Shown one piece after another: positions 44,710 to 53,860 of a DNA stretch of 64,000 nt. Numbering within the stretch: position 1 is the stretch's first letter; every line of letters begins with the position of its first letter. The notes below the pieces were generated by a model. That model was given only the letters and a program-made list of their open reading frames with translations. It had not been told where the DNA came from and did not search any database. Position numbers and translations under genes: made by a program. Source of the DNA: Limnospira platensis (GTDB taxonomy: Bacteria > Cyanobacteriota > Cyanobacteriia > Cyanobacteriales > Microcoleaceae); the NCBI RefSeq assembly GCF_046480435.1, contig NZ_PKGC01000004.1. The stretch is one strand, 5' to 3'.

Positions 44710-45159
44710 ATGAGTTACGATCAATTAAATTGCAGGGTGTCTGCTCCATGTATTATCGATACCGGAATCGTTGTTAACAAGCGCGATATGCAGAAGTTGC
44801 TGGTTGACCTCGGTAGGGTTCGCTATATACATATCCAAGACAGCCAGGTAAAAAGTCAAGGCGAAGGTCATATCCTGGAAGTGTTTGCGGATCAACAGCA
44901 GGCTACTCTCATTGCTAACCATGCTTTGTATTTGAATGTTTACAGTTTTGATTATCTCGAACTGAAACAATCCTCCGATAATGAAACCTATTTCGACTTA
45001 GTGCAAGATGGGCGATTACTGCGATTAGTTCCCCTGTCTAATCCTTTACAAGACCAGGCGACAAGGAATTTACAAGCCGCCGCCTTTGATGCGGTCATGG
45101 ATCAAGTCCTATCAAATAACTGGGATACCCCCATTGATGATGATGATTGTCCCTTTTAA
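44710..45159 (+). CDS. Conserved hypothetical protein (149 aa)
   Basis: A 149-residue soluble protein starting MSYDQLNCRVSAPCIIDTGI. Mixed alpha/beta pattern (RVRYIHIQDSQVKSQGEGHILEVFAD, LYLNVYSFDYLELKQ) and a very acidic C-terminus (TPIDDDDCPF). No known motif. An intact frame with protein-like composition, 45 nt before tgt on the same strand, suggests co-transcription. Function unknown. Confidence 0.65.
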   Translation: MSYDQLNCRVSAPCIIDTGIVVNKRDMQKLLVDLGRVRYIHIQDSQVKSQGEGHILEVFADQQQATLIANHALYLNVYSFDYLELKQSSDNETYFDLVQDGRLLRLVPLSNPLQDQATRNLQAAAFDAVMDQVLSNNWDTPIDDDDCPF

Positions 45160-45204
45160 TTGTCATCAATTGATATGATTTTCTCAGTTTTGTAGTTTAA
45201 CTTC

Positions 45205-46317
45205 ATGCCCGAATCATTTTCGTTTCAAATACAGGCTCGCTGCACTCAAACTCAAGCGAGGGCAGGGGTTTTTGTCACTCCCCATGGTATCGTGGAAACT
45301 CCCCGATTTATGCCAGTGGGAACCTTGGCTAATGTCAAAACTTTGACTCCGGCTCAACTCCTGGATACGGGCGCTCAGATGGTGCTATCCAATACTTATC
45401 ATTTGCACCTACAACCAGGGGAAAAAATTGTGGCGGCGGCGGGGGGACTACATAAGTTTATGGGCTGGAATGGTCCGATATTAACGGATTCAGGAGGTTT
45501 TCAGGTTTTTAGTCTCAGTGAAATGCGGACGGTGACAGAAGCGGGGGTGCGGTTTCGATCGCCTCACGATGGAGCAATTATTGAATTGTCCCCAGAACGC
45601 TCCATTGAGATCCAAAATCAATTGGGGGCTGATGTGATTATGGCCTTTGATGAGTGCCCCCCTTATCCGGCTTCTAGGGAAGATGTGATCGCAGCTACCG
45701 ATCGCACTGTTAGATGGCTAGAACGCTGCATAGCTGCTCATAACCGACCAGAGGCAGCCCTGTTTGGTATCGTACAAGGGGGAGTTTACCCAGATTTACG
45801 GGTGGCAGCAGCTAAAAAATTAGTAGAATTTGATTTGCCAGGTTATGCCATTGGCGGGGTGAGTGTCGGTGAACCTACCGATTTAATGGAAATGGTGGTT
45901 CGTGTCACTACCCCCATTTTGCCAGACCATAAGCCTAGATATTTGATGGGGATAGGAACTTACCGGGAAATGGCACAGGCGATCGCATCTGGTATAGATT
46001 TATTTGATTGTGTCATTCCTACCCGTTTGGCTCGTCATGGTGCGGCTTTGGTGGCCGGAGAACGCTGGAATTTGAAAAATGCCCAATTTCGAGAGGACTT
46101 TCGCCCCCTCGACCCCAGTTGTCCTTGTTACACTTGCCAAAATTTTAGCCGCGCCTATATTAGTCATCTGGTACGCGCTAAGGAACTTTTAGCCTATACT
46201 CTCCTGAGTATTCATAATGTTACTGAACTGATTAGGTTTACTACCCGTATCCGAGACGCGATTTTGAGCGATCGCATGACTGACGAGTTCGGACAATATT
46301 TGCAAGTTGATTGCTAA
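45205..46317 (+). CDS. tgt: Queuine/preQ1 tRNA-guanine transglycosylase
   Basis: A 370-residue TIM-barrel enzyme exchanging G34 for preQ1 in tRNAs with GUN anticodons. The catalytic Asp region LTDSGGFQVFSLSE (~91-104), the second Asp in DLFDCVIPTRLARHG (~262-276) and the C-terminal zinc site CPCYTCQNFSRAYISHL (CxCxxC...H) are intact. ATG 45205. psbK follows 102 nt later; the tgt-psbK arrangement is known from other cyanobacteria. Confidence 0.96.
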   Translation: MPESFSFQIQARCTQTQARAGVFVTPHGIVETPRFMPVGTLANVKTLTPAQLLDTGAQMVLSNTYHLHLQPGEKIVAAAGGLHKFMGWNGPILTDSGGFQVFSLSEMRTVTEAGVRFRSPHDGAIIELSPERSIEIQNQLGADVIMAFDECPPYPASREDVIAATDRTVRWLERCIAAHNRPEAALFGIVQGGVYPDLRVAAAKKLVEFDLPGYAIGGVSVGEPTDLMEMVVRVTTPILPDHKPRYLMGIGTYREMAQAIASGIDLFDCVIPTRLARHGAALVAGERWNLKNAQFREDFRPLDPSCPCYTCQNFSRAYISHLVRAKELLAYTLLSIHNVTELIRFTTRIRDAILSDRMTDEFGQYLQVDC

Positions 46318-46419
46318 CCATAGCCCGATCATCTCAGAAATTATCGCTTAAATGAGAATTGTCGCAAAGATTTGTTAAAATTCTGTAAGCCATATTTTTA
46401 GTAAGAGGTTAATTGATTC

Positions 46420-46557
46420 ATGGAAGCAGCACTGCTATTGGCAAAACTGCCAGAAGCCTACTCGATTTTTAGCCCGGTTGTTGATATTTTGCCCGTTATT
46501 CCCGTCTTTTTCCTGCTGTTGGCTTTTGTGTGGCAAGCTGCTGTCGGTTTCCGATAA
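46420..46557 (+). CDS. psbK: Photosystem II reaction centre protein K
   Basis: A 45-codon gene. The product begins MEAALLLAKLPEAYSIF and ends AFVWQAAVGFR. It has the mature-form start KLPEAY after a short presequence and one transmembrane helix (VDILPVIPVFFLLLAFVWQ), the standard PsbK pattern. AAGAGG at ~46403-46408 may be the ribosome site. Position after tgt supports the call. A long structured hairpin follows. Confidence 0.95.
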   Translation: MEAALLLAKLPEAYSIFSPVVDILPVIPVFFLLLAFVWQAAVGFR

Positions 46558-46572
46558 GCCCAAACCCGCTCA

Positions 46573-46635
46573 GGCTATCGGTCCTATAGTGGGTGTGTGG
46601 TGTGTGAAATCCCACAGCCTAGCGTGCCGATAGCC
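46573..46635 (+). terminator. Long compound hairpin after psbK
   Basis: An outer stem GGCTATCGG (46573-46581) / CCGATAGCC (46627-46635) encloses an inner stem GTGGG (46589-46593) / CCCAC (46611-46615). The outer stem is perfect over 9 bp. There is no T-tract, so it may stabilise the psbK mRNA 3' end or end transcription by another route. Confidence 0.5.
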
Positions 46636-46753
46636 CCTTGGAATTCCATCAATGGGCATAAGCTAGAATATTAAGCGCCCACTTCATTTAACTTATGTCA
46701 TGATGTTGCTAGGTTGAGGTGGTCTGGATCAGGATTTCAGAAATAAAGTTGTT

Positions 46754-47551
46754 ATGCGTACTAATGCGATCGCCCTGTGCAAGTCTGTTGTTATATTGAC
46801 AACTATAGTTTTAACTCAGGCAGTCCCCCCGTCTGTGGTAGCCCGGTCTTCTCCAGGGGTTGTTAGTCAAATAACCGCTAAAGAGTTTTTTGATCGCGGT
46901 GTCGCCCGTTACCAACGGGGAGATAAACAAGGGGCGATCGCTGATTTTACCCAAGCTATTCGCTTGAACCGTAACTATGCCCTCGCTTACTATAACCGGG
47001 GAGTGGTAAGGTTTAAGAGTGGCAATAACTTGACTGAGGCGATCGCTGATTTTACCCAAGCTATCCGCCTTAATCCTGAATATGTTGATGCCTACTATAA
47101 TCGTGCCATTGCCCGTGTCAAAGTTCAACAATACTGGCCGGCTATTGATGATATTACCCAGGTGATCAGGCTCGACCCCTCTCATGATCGGGCTTTCTAT
47201 CTGCGGGGATTAATTTATTCGGAAAATCTTAAAGATTATCAAACGGGGATTAATGATTTTACTGAAGCGATCCGCCTTAACCCCGGAAACCCAGCACCCT
47301 ATTTTAAGCGCGGGAATGCTCGCTATCGCATTGGCGATCGTGAAAGGGCTATTGATGACTATAACAAAGCCATTGAGATCAACCCATCAGACCCAGAACC
47401 TTATTATAACCGAGCCATCAGTCGCTACCAAATTGGCGATCGCCAAGGCGCTATCTTTGACCTACAGAAGTCCGCAGACCTATATATGGATTTGGGTAAT
47501 TTCGAGAAATACCAAAAGGCGATCGATACCTTAGAAAAATTTGAGAATTAA
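46754..47551 (+). CDS. TPR-repeat exported protein
   Basis: A 265-residue protein with an N-terminal signal peptide (hydrophobic to about residue 30, then ARSSPGVV). Six tetratricopeptide repeats run from ~43 to ~250, each ending in the A(I/D)DFTQAIRLNP type (GAIADFTQAIRLNRNYALAY, TEAIADFTQAIRLNPEYVDA, AIDDYNKAIEINPSDPEPYY). The TPRs should form a superhelical binding surface, probably in the periplasm or thylakoid lumen. Partner unknown. Confidence 0.85.
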   Translation: MRTNAIALCKSVVILTTIVLTQAVPPSVVARSSPGVVSQITAKEFFDRGVARYQRGDKQGAIADFTQAIRLNRNYALAYYNRGVVRFKSGNNLTEAIADFTQAIRLNPEYVDAYYNRAIARVKVQQYWPAIDDITQVIRLDPSHDRAFYLRGLIYSENLKDYQTGINDFTEAIRLNPGNPAPYFKRGNARYRIGDRERAIDDYNKAIEINPSDPEPYYNRAISRYQIGDRQGAIFDLQKSADLYMDLGNFEKYQKAIDTLEKFEN

Positions 47552-47930
47552 TTCCCCTAGCGCGGACCTAGCAACACACCTTTACCGAATCTTTACAAAC
47601 TTTCGGCAAATTTTACCAAAGTTTTATAGACTTGGTGTTATGTTTTGCCTAGAATGTGGGTAGACGGGTGTTAGATACTTAACCTTAGTGTCCGTCTGAC
47701 TCCTGTACCACAGGACAGACATGGGGACTAAACAAAGAACTATCGCATCTATTATAGCATTTTTCCCGGTTTCCTGTCGTCATGGGCTGGGTTTAGGGAC
47801 ATATTTTAAGGATTTGATCAGACCTATCAGTTCTGATCAGTTTTGGTCGTGCCAGTCTCAAGGGTCAGTGTTCGCTGTGTTTGTTGGTAGGTAAAAATTA
47901 ATTCTTGATGAGGATAGAGAAATTACCGTG
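47552..47930 (+). other. Structured leader region before the 415-aa gene
   Basis: A 379-nt gene-free stretch. At 47687-47729 a nested imperfect hairpin can form: GTCTG (47694-47698)/CAGAC (47716-47720), with CCTGT (47702-47706)/ACAGG (47710-47714) inside. A competing stem AGACGG (47672-47677)/CCGTCT (47692-47697) uses the same bases, so two exclusive folds exist. GAGGAT at ~47909 is the probable ribosome site. Confidence 0.35.
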
Positions 47931-49175
47931 ATGAATTATGGGTTCACCCACTATCATCAGACGACCTTGGACGAGCAACTCCTGTACAACCACTTGCAAA
48001 AGTTGGTTGGGGTGTCGTCCCCACAGGAGATGCTTGCTTCTTTTCGTGGTCTGTTTTTGGGTGAACAGGAATATCAAGTCACGGAAGTTTGGCAAGCCTT
48101 GGAAAGAATTGTTGATTCCGAATCAGTCCGCGATCGCTTTCCGTTTATAATTAACCGCTGCTGCTATATTTTGGTGAACCAATGGCAGAAGCAGTCCCGT
48201 CTACAGTGGGCTATTCCAGAACTGATTGATATACTGCTCATACAACCGACTACTTTACCCTCTTCCTGGACCGCTCATCGTTTGCGTAGATTACTCTACA
48301 AATTTGTGCAAACTGACCAATATCAGGCACTACGTCGGCTCGCTAATGCTTTTCAAGATAGCACCAAACCCGAACCAGATTGTCAACCCAAGCTAGAAAA
48401 TTTGATTGTTCGTTATCCCTATCTGTACGAACATTGTTTTTTGACCGATCATAGTGAAATTGATCAACGTCAGCAAATTCGGAAAATGCAGGAGGCGGCG
48501 GGACGGAAATTTGATCGCGACTTGTATCAATACATTAGCTATCAACAAAAAACCACCCTCCAGGAATTGGGGGTAAATCCTCCCCATAATCCTACCCTAT
48601 TGAGCGATCGCCAACTTAGCCAAGCTATTGACCACTTTACCGGACAAGTAGATGGGGGATACACCTATAACGAGTCCTCTCGACTATTTCTGAAACAGAG
48701 TAGTAAAGCCGGTTCATATCATAGTTTTAAAGGGGATCTATATGAGTATTTAACTAGCTCTATGGATGGTAAATATGCTAACCGTTACTTTAAAAGGCGG
48801 CTGGAGCAAACCCTAAAAAATACCCTATCCCACAATGATTCTCATAGCGTCAACAGTAGTCTAGTTGCCGGAACCTGTAAAAGGCTATTAGATTTTTTGG
48901 TAGTTGAAAGTCCGCAAAAACCTCAGCATTTTGTCTTAATTGACCTCACCAATAACCTCGGTGTAACTAACGTCATGGGTTTAATGCTAAAAATTGTTCT
49001 GGTATGTCGGCAGACCAAACGAGAACTCGAAAAACGATTTGCTGTGTTATTTACCCATTATAGCAATTTTGAACGACCCCAAGTCGTTTGGCTGATTGAG
49101 TCCCTGGAAAATCTGAATATTGCTTTTAGCACTCATTTCGGAGCATCAGCTATGCGATCGCTCAAGATTTCCTAG
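47931..49175 (+). CDS. Conserved hypothetical protein (414 aa)
   Basis: A 414-residue soluble protein starting at ATG 47931 (a GTG one codon before is possible). The sequence is helix-rich and full of Arg, Gln and aromatic residues (LYEYLTSSMDGKYANRYFKRRLEQTLKNTL, FVLIDLTNNLGVTNVMGLMLKIVLVCRQ). The last ~80 residues, with a VLFTHYSNFERPQVVWLIESL segment, look like an alpha/beta core. I do not recognise a family and see no catalytic motif. A 379-nt structured leader suggests regulated expression. Confidence 0.65.
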   Translation: MNYGFTHYHQTTLDEQLLYNHLQKLVGVSSPQEMLASFRGLFLGEQEYQVTEVWQALERIVDSESVRDRFPFIINRCCYILVNQWQKQSRLQWAIPELIDILLIQPTTLPSSWTAHRLRRLLYKFVQTDQYQALRRLANAFQDSTKPEPDCQPKLENLIVRYPYLYEHCFLTDHSEIDQRQQIRKMQEAAGRKFDRDLYQYISYQQKTTLQELGVNPPHNPTLLSDRQLSQAIDHFTGQVDGGYTYNESSRLFLKQSSKAGSYHSFKGDLYEYLTSSMDGKYANRYFKRRLEQTLKNTLSHNDSHSVNSSLVAGTCKRLLDFLVVESPQKPQHFVLIDLTNNLGVTNVMGLMLKIVLVCRQTKRELEKRFAVLFTHYSNFERPQVVWLIESLENLNIAFSTHFGASAMRSLKIS

Positions 49176-49187
49176 ACAGATTGGCGA

Positions 49188-49217
49188 GGGAGAAGGAATC
49201 ATGATCAACCCTCTCCC
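49188..49217. terminator. Possible bidirectional hairpin
   Basis: GGGAGA (49188-49193) and TCTCCC (49212-49217) between convergent genes form a short stem with an 18-nt loop. No T-tract on the plus strand; weak support. Confidence 0.3.
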
Positions 49218-49240
49218 CAACGAACAATATCGCCCTTTTA

Positions 49241-50209
49241 TTAATTATTAATTAGCAGGGTTTGTTGTTCCTCATATAAATCTTGGAATAACGGCGTACT
49301 CAGGTAACGTTCCCCGTAACTCGGTTGAATCATCACAATTAACTTATCTTGATTTTCTGGTCTTTGAGCCACTTTAATCGCCGCACACAAAGCCGCACCG
49401 GAGGAAATCCCAGATAGTAACCCCTCTTCCCTGGCTAGACGGCGACTATAGCTAAAGGCTTCCTCATCACTAACTGTAATTACCTCATCAATTAGTTCCA
49501 CTTTCAGCACCTCTGGTACAAATCCTGCACCAATACCCTGAATTTTGTGGGGTCCAGGTTCACCACCAGAAAGAACCGGACTGTTAGTGGGTTCAACGGC
49601 GATCGCCTTTAATTGTGGTTTTCGTTGTTTAAGCACATCCGCCGCCCCCGTAATTGTACCACCGGTTCCCACTCCCGCGATTAAAATATCAACCCGTCCA
49701 TCCGTATCGTGCCAAATTTCTTCAGCCGTAGTGCGGCGGTGAACCTCTGGATTAGCCGAATTGTTAAACTGCTGTAACATATAGGTATTGGGAACCGCAT
49801 CGACCAGTTCATAAGCGCGCTGAATGGCTCCTTTCATCCCTTTAGAACCGGGGGTTAATTCTAATTTAGCTCCATAGGCGCGGAGCATAGAACGCCGTTC
49901 TAAACTCATGCTATCAGGCATGGTTAGAATTAACTCATAGCCTTTCGCAGCCGCCGTCATAGCCAACGCAATGCCAGTATTTCCTGATGTAGGTTCAACT
50001 AGGGTAGTCTTACCTGGAGCGATCAAGCCTTCGAGTTCCGCAACTTCGATCATATATGCTCCAATGCGATCTTTAACTGAGGCTGTCGGGTTCATCCCTT
50101 CGAGTTTAACCACAATTTGAGCTAAACAGCCTTCAGCTTGAGGAATTCGATTCAGTTGTACCAAAGGGGTACGACCAATCAATTCTGTGATGTTGTGAGC
50201 AATACGCAT
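49241..50209 (-). CDS. cysK: Cysteine synthase A (O-acetylserine sulfhydrylase)
   Basis: A 322-residue PLP enzyme making cysteine from O-acetylserine and sulfide. I start it at ATG 50209 (MRIAHNITELIGRTPLVQLN), where family similarity begins; the frame reaches back to 50263. The PLP lysine is in NPTASVKDRIGAYM (~residue 43), the phosphate-binding loop is GVGTGGTITG, and EPTSGNTGIALAMTAA contacts the substrate. The upstream 223-269 nt before rnc are divergent. Confidence 0.95.
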   Translation of the reverse strand: MRIAHNITELIGRTPLVQLNRIPQAEGCLAQIVVKLEGMNPTASVKDRIGAYMIEVAELEGLIAPGKTTLVEPTSGNTGIALAMTAAAKGYELILTMPDSMSLERRSMLRAYGAKLELTPGSKGMKGAIQRAYELVDAVPNTYMLQQFNNSANPEVHRRTTAEEIWHDTDGRVDILIAGVGTGGTITGAADVLKQRKPQLKAIAVEPTNSPVLSGGEPGPHKIQGIGAGFVPEVLKVELIDEVITVSDEEAFSYSRRLAREEGLLSGISSGAALCAAIKVAQRPENQDKLIVMIQPSYGERYLSTPLFQDLYEEQQTLLINN

Positions 50210-50486
50210 GGTGATCTCAATAACTACAGTTAACCTCAATTCTATAGTGATTTGGGCAGGCAAAAGTCAACCGTGAACCTGACCAGGACAGCAGAAATTG
50301 TCAAACTTTCAATATATATGCTAAAATAATCTACTTTTAGGGCAGACTTTGCCATAATTGAATGCCTACATCTTGGCGAAAATTTAATCATAATTAACCT
50401 AACATATCGACGATATCATATGTTATAATCATGGTTAAATCCACCGATTAAAGATACCATAAAAGTTAAATTTGAGGTAATTAAAG

Positions 50487-51227
50487 TTGCAAAAGTTTAA
50501 CCGAGTTACTCATCCACAACGACAACATCAGTTAGAAAAGTTAATTGAACGGTTGGGATTATCTCCTCAACATAAGATTGCATGGCAATTGCTTGATTTG
50601 GCACTAACTCATCCCAGTGTTTCAAGTCAGGATAATTATGAACAACTGGAATTTGTGGGTGATTCGGTGGTGCGTTTAGCGGCTTCAGAGCTTCTGTTTG
50701 AAACCTATCCTAATGCACCAGTGGGAGAGTTTGCGGCGGTGCGATCTATTTTGGTGAGCGATCGCATTCTGGCGGAAATTTCTGAGAGCTATGGTTTGGG
50801 AAGATATTTGCTCGTGGGAGGAAGTGCTACCCGCGATCGCCTGGGAGAAGAATCTCGTTTAGCAGATTGTTTTGAGGCGGTTTTGGCTGCACTATATCTC
50901 AGTACCAATACCCTAGAGTTAATTCGTCCTTGGTTAGATCCACACCTGCTAGAGCGAGCTACTGAGATTTTTAATGATCCGGCTCGCCAAAATTATAAGG
51001 CTGCTCTCCAAGAATGGACTCAAAGTTGCTATAAAATTTTGCCCCAATATAAAGTTAATGAAACAGGTTATGCTGGTGATGAAGGGCGCTTTACCGCTTC
51101 CGTGTGGCTGAGGGACGAACAATTAGGTACAGGAACAGGTAAAACTATTAAAGCTGCTGAACAGGCGGCGGCTCGTGTGGCTTTTTTATTAGTAGCCAAA
51201 AATGGAGGAGAAACAGATAATGAATGA
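50487..51227 (+). CDS. rnc: Ribonuclease III
   Basis: A 246-residue double-stranded-RNA endonuclease. The start is probably the TTG at 50487, preceded by GAGGT at ~50473; no ATG is well placed. The RNase III signature YEQLEFVGDSVVRLAAS (~residue 52) and the second acidic cluster DCFEAVLAALYL (~128) are intact. A C-terminal dsRBD (NYKAALQEWTQSCYK to AEQAAARVAFLL) completes it. The last bases overlap the Gfo/Idh gene by 8 nt, so they are translationally coupled. Confidence 0.93.
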   Translation: MQKFNRVTHPQRQHQLEKLIERLGLSPQHKIAWQLLDLALTHPSVSSQDNYEQLEFVGDSVVRLAASELLFETYPNAPVGEFAAVRSILVSDRILAEISESYGLGRYLLVGGSATRDRLGEESRLADCFEAVLAALYLSTNTLELIRPWLDPHLLERATEIFNDPARQNYKAALQEWTQSCYKILPQYKVNETGYAGDEGRFTASVWLRDEQLGTGTGKTIKAAEQAAARVAFLLVAKNGGETDNE

Positions 51228-52299
51228 CCCGATTAAAATAGCAGTTCTCGGTACAGGACGCTGGGGTGTCCACTTGATCCGAAATTTTCAAAATCATTCT
51301 GGGTTTGAGTTAATAGCAGTAGCTGATAGTAATTCCGAACAGTTAAAAGCTGTGGGAGAACGATTTACACTCAACCCCGAACAAATGTTTGAGCATGGGT
51401 TGGCGGCTCTGGAAGTTCCGGGACTACAAGCTGTGGCGATCGCTACTCCCGCCGGCACTCATTATCACTTAATTTCAGCCGCGCTACAACGTGGCTATCA
51501 TGTCTTAGCTGAAAAACCTTTAACCATAAACCCCGCTAAATCTTGGGAACTTTGGGAACTGGCTCAACAGCAAAATCGACAATTATTTGTCGATCATACC
51601 TATCTATTTCATCCAGTCGTTAACCGGGGTAAACAAGTCCTTGCTCAAGGTGTCTTAGGTCAACTACGCTATGGCTATGCTACCCGCACCCACTTAGAAC
51701 CTGTCCGCCAAGATGTTGATGCTCTGTGGGATTTAGCGATTCATGATATTGCTATCTTTAATACCTGGTTGGGTCAAAAACCTGTAGCCGTACAAGCCAC
51801 CGGAACTGTCTGGCTACAAGGCGATCGCCTTTTGCAAACGGAGGATAATTCCCCAGCATTTCCCGGTAGTAAACCAGGTTTATCTGATTTAGTATTAGCT
51901 ACCCTCACTTACCCCGATAACTTTCAAGTTTTCCTACATCTATGCTGGTTAAATCCTGACAAACAGCGCCGTTTAGCAGTGGTCGGAAGCCAAGGAACAT
52001 TAATTTTTGATGAATTATCTTCCGAGTCTCCTTTAACCCTACAACGCGGCTATTTAGAGCCTGTCAATGGTGGTTGGAAAGGAGCAGGTCAAAGTCGGGA
52101 AGTTTTACAGGTCGAACCTGGGGAACCTTTAAAACAAGTATGCGATCGCTTTTTTGAATGTGTTAAAGCCAATCAACCCTGTCCAATTTCTTCCGGTAAA
52201 ATCGGAGCAGAATTAGTTGATATCCTCTGGGGTTTAAGTCAATCAATACAAACAGGAGGACTCCCTCACCCCGTCGGCGATAATTCCTCAGAGAGTTAA
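51220..52299 (+). CDS. Gfo/Idh/MocA family oxidoreductase
   Basis: A 359-residue NAD(P)-dependent oxidoreductase. The ATG at 51220 has a strong GGAGGAG at 51204-51210; the open frame begins six codons earlier. The Rossmann motif VLGTGRWGVHLIRNF is at the N-terminus, the EKPL motif (AEKPLTINP, ~95) carries the conserved lysine, and DLAIHDIAIFN (~175) is the substrate-side block. The substrate is probably a sugar or sugar-nucleotide. It ends before a strong terminator shared with psbA. Confidence 0.87.
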   Translation: MNDPIKIAVLGTGRWGVHLIRNFQNHSGFELIAVADSNSEQLKAVGERFTLNPEQMFEHGLAALEVPGLQAVAIATPAGTHYHLISAALQRGYHVLAEKPLTINPAKSWELWELAQQQNRQLFVDHTYLFHPVVNRGKQVLAQGVLGQLRYGYATRTHLEPVRQDVDALWDLAIHDIAIFNTWLGQKPVAVQATGTVWLQGDRLLQTEDNSPAFPGSKPGLSDLVLATLTYPDNFQVFLHLCWLNPDKQRRLAVVGSQGTLIFDELSSESPLTLQRGYLEPVNGGWKGAGQSREVLQVEPGEPLKQVCDRFFECVKANQPCPISSGKIGAELVDILWGLSQSIQTGGLPHPVGDNSSES

Positions 52300-52308
52300 A
52301 CAAACAAA

Positions 52309-52333
52309 AAGCGCCCCCCTGGTGGGAGGCGCT
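52309..52333. terminator. Bidirectional terminator between the Gfo/Idh gene and psbA
   Basis: AAGCGCC (52309-52315) pairs with GGCGCTT (52327-52333) around a C-rich/G-rich loop (CCCC...GGG) that extends the stem. It is flanked by A-rich sequence on the left and TTAATTTAAT on the right, a good intrinsic terminator for both convergent genes. Confidence 0.8.
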
Positions 52334-52354
52334 TAATTTAATCGAAGCTATAAA

Positions 52355-53631
52355 TTAGCCGATTTGAGGTGCAACCAAAGCTACAGGCTCAGACTCAGCA
52401 GAAGCCAAATCTAAGGGGAAGTTGTGAGCGTTACGCTCGTGCATTACTTCCATACCCAGGTTAGCGCGGTTGATGACATCAGCCCAGGTATTGATTACCC
52501 GACCGCTGGAGTCCATTACGGACTGGTTGAAGTTGAAACCGTTCAGGTTAAAGGCCATGGTGGATACACCTAAAGCGGTGAACCAGATGCCGATTACCNN
52601 NNNNNNNNNNNNNNNNNNNNNNNNNNNNNNNNNNNNNNNNNNNNNNNNNNNNNNNNNNNNNNNNNNNNNNNNNNNNNNNNNNNNNNNNNNNNNNNNNNNN
52701 NNNNNNNNNNNNNNNNNNNNNNNNNNNNNNNNNNNNNNNNNNNNNNNNNNNNNNNNNNNNNNNNNNNNNNNNNNNNNNNNNNNNNNNNNNNNNNNNNNNN
52801 NNNNNNNNNNNNNNNNNNNNNNNNNNNNNNNNNNNNNNNNNNTACACCAGCAACTCCCAGCATATGGAAGGGGTGCATCAGGATGTTGTGTTCTGCTTGG
52901 AATACCAACATGAAGTTGAAGGTTCCAGAGATACCCAGAGGCATACCGTCGGAGAAAGAACCTTGTCCGATGGGGTAGATCAAGAATACTGCACTAGCAG
53001 CGGCAACAGGTGCGCTGTAAGCTACGCATATCCAAGGACGCATTCCCAAGCGGTAGGACAGTTCCCACTCACGACCCATGTAGCAGAATACACCGATCAG
53101 GAAGTGGAAAATTACCAACTGGTAGGGGCCACCGTTGTAGAGCCACTCATCCAAGCTGGCTGCTTCCCAAATAGGGTAGAAGTGCAGACCGATCGCATTG
53201 GANATCCAAGGACGCATTCCCAAGCGGTAGGACAGTTCCCACTCACGACCCATGTAGCAAAATACACCGATCAGGAAGTGGAAAATTACCAACTGGTAGG
53301 GGCCACCGTTGTAGAGCCACTCATCCAAGCTGGCTGCTTCCCAAATAGGGTAGAAGTGCAGACCGATCGCATTGGAAGAAGGAACAACCGCACCAGAGAT
53401 GATGTTGTTTCCGTACAACAGAGAACCAGCTACGGGTTCGCGGATACCGTCAATGTCAACGGGAGGAGCAGCTACAAAAGCGATGATGTAGCAGATGGTA
53501 GCAGTTAGTAGGGTAGGGATCATCAGAACACCGAACCAGCCTACATAAAGGCGGTTGTTGGTGGATGTTACCCAGCTACAGAACCGTTCCCAAGCGTTGG
53601 CGCTCTCGCGCTGCTGAATGGTAGTAGTCAT
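52355..53631 (-). CDS. psbA: Photosystem II D1 protein (Glu130 type), interrupted by assembly gap and duplication
   Basis: The reaction-centre D1 protein. The N-terminal part reads MTTTIQQRESANAWERFC and the C-terminal part ends NFPLDLA followed by a 16-residue extension (SAESEPVALVAPQIG) that CtpA removes after Ala344. Residue 130 is Glu (YMGREWELS), the high-light type of D1. Two assembly faults break it: 244 Ns (52599-52842) replace ~74 codons, and a 173-bp segment is repeated in tandem around a single N at 53203. D1 normally has 360 residues; removing the repeat and filling the gap restores that. The two halves are not in the same frame across the N run, so the run length is only an estimate. 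Confidence 0.95.
52599..52842. other. Assembly gap (244 Ns) inside psbA
   Basis: Unknown bases. Known D1 sequence between the flanking residues needs about 74 codons plus a codon fraction (221-222 nt), so the run is about 23 nt too long. Confidence 0.95.
53030..53376. repeat. 173-bp tandem duplication inside psbA, probably a scaffolding artefact
   Basis: 53030-53202 and 53204-53376 are the same sequence apart from one base (GTAGCAGAATA versus GTAGCAAAATA) and are separated by a single N. The repeat codes for D1 residues ~86-143. The single N and the exact boundary point to two overlapping contig ends from psbA copies joined without collapse. Confidence 0.85.
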
Positions 53632-53694
53632 GTTGGATATGATTGCTTTATTGAGTTTTCGAGGTACTTATCCGGCAGTTGTTTTTCTACCGTG

Positions 53695-53729
53695 TCTATA
53701 ATATGACACACTCTGTTAAGGTTTGTAAA
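53695..53729 (-). promoter_or_regulatory. Probable psbA promoter
   Basis: On the minus strand TTTACA (53724-53729) precedes CATATT/TATTAT at about 18-20 nt. The start codon is about 65 nt further downstream. Spacing is slightly long for sigma-70. Confidence 0.4.
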
Positions 53730-53860
53730 GGGGTTGAGCCACATTTATTTTAATGACTGTCATAACTAGGGCTTATCATGGCTGTGGTCTCAGGCGGCTT
53801 AGGGCGGCTTGGGATATAATCGTCAGCAACTGAGAAACACGAGAGAGGGGGGAACCGAAA

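Noticed and set aside
53030..53376. True biological tandem duplication in psbA
   Set aside because: The single N separator and near-identity indicate scaffolding, and D1 with 58 inserted residues would not be functional.
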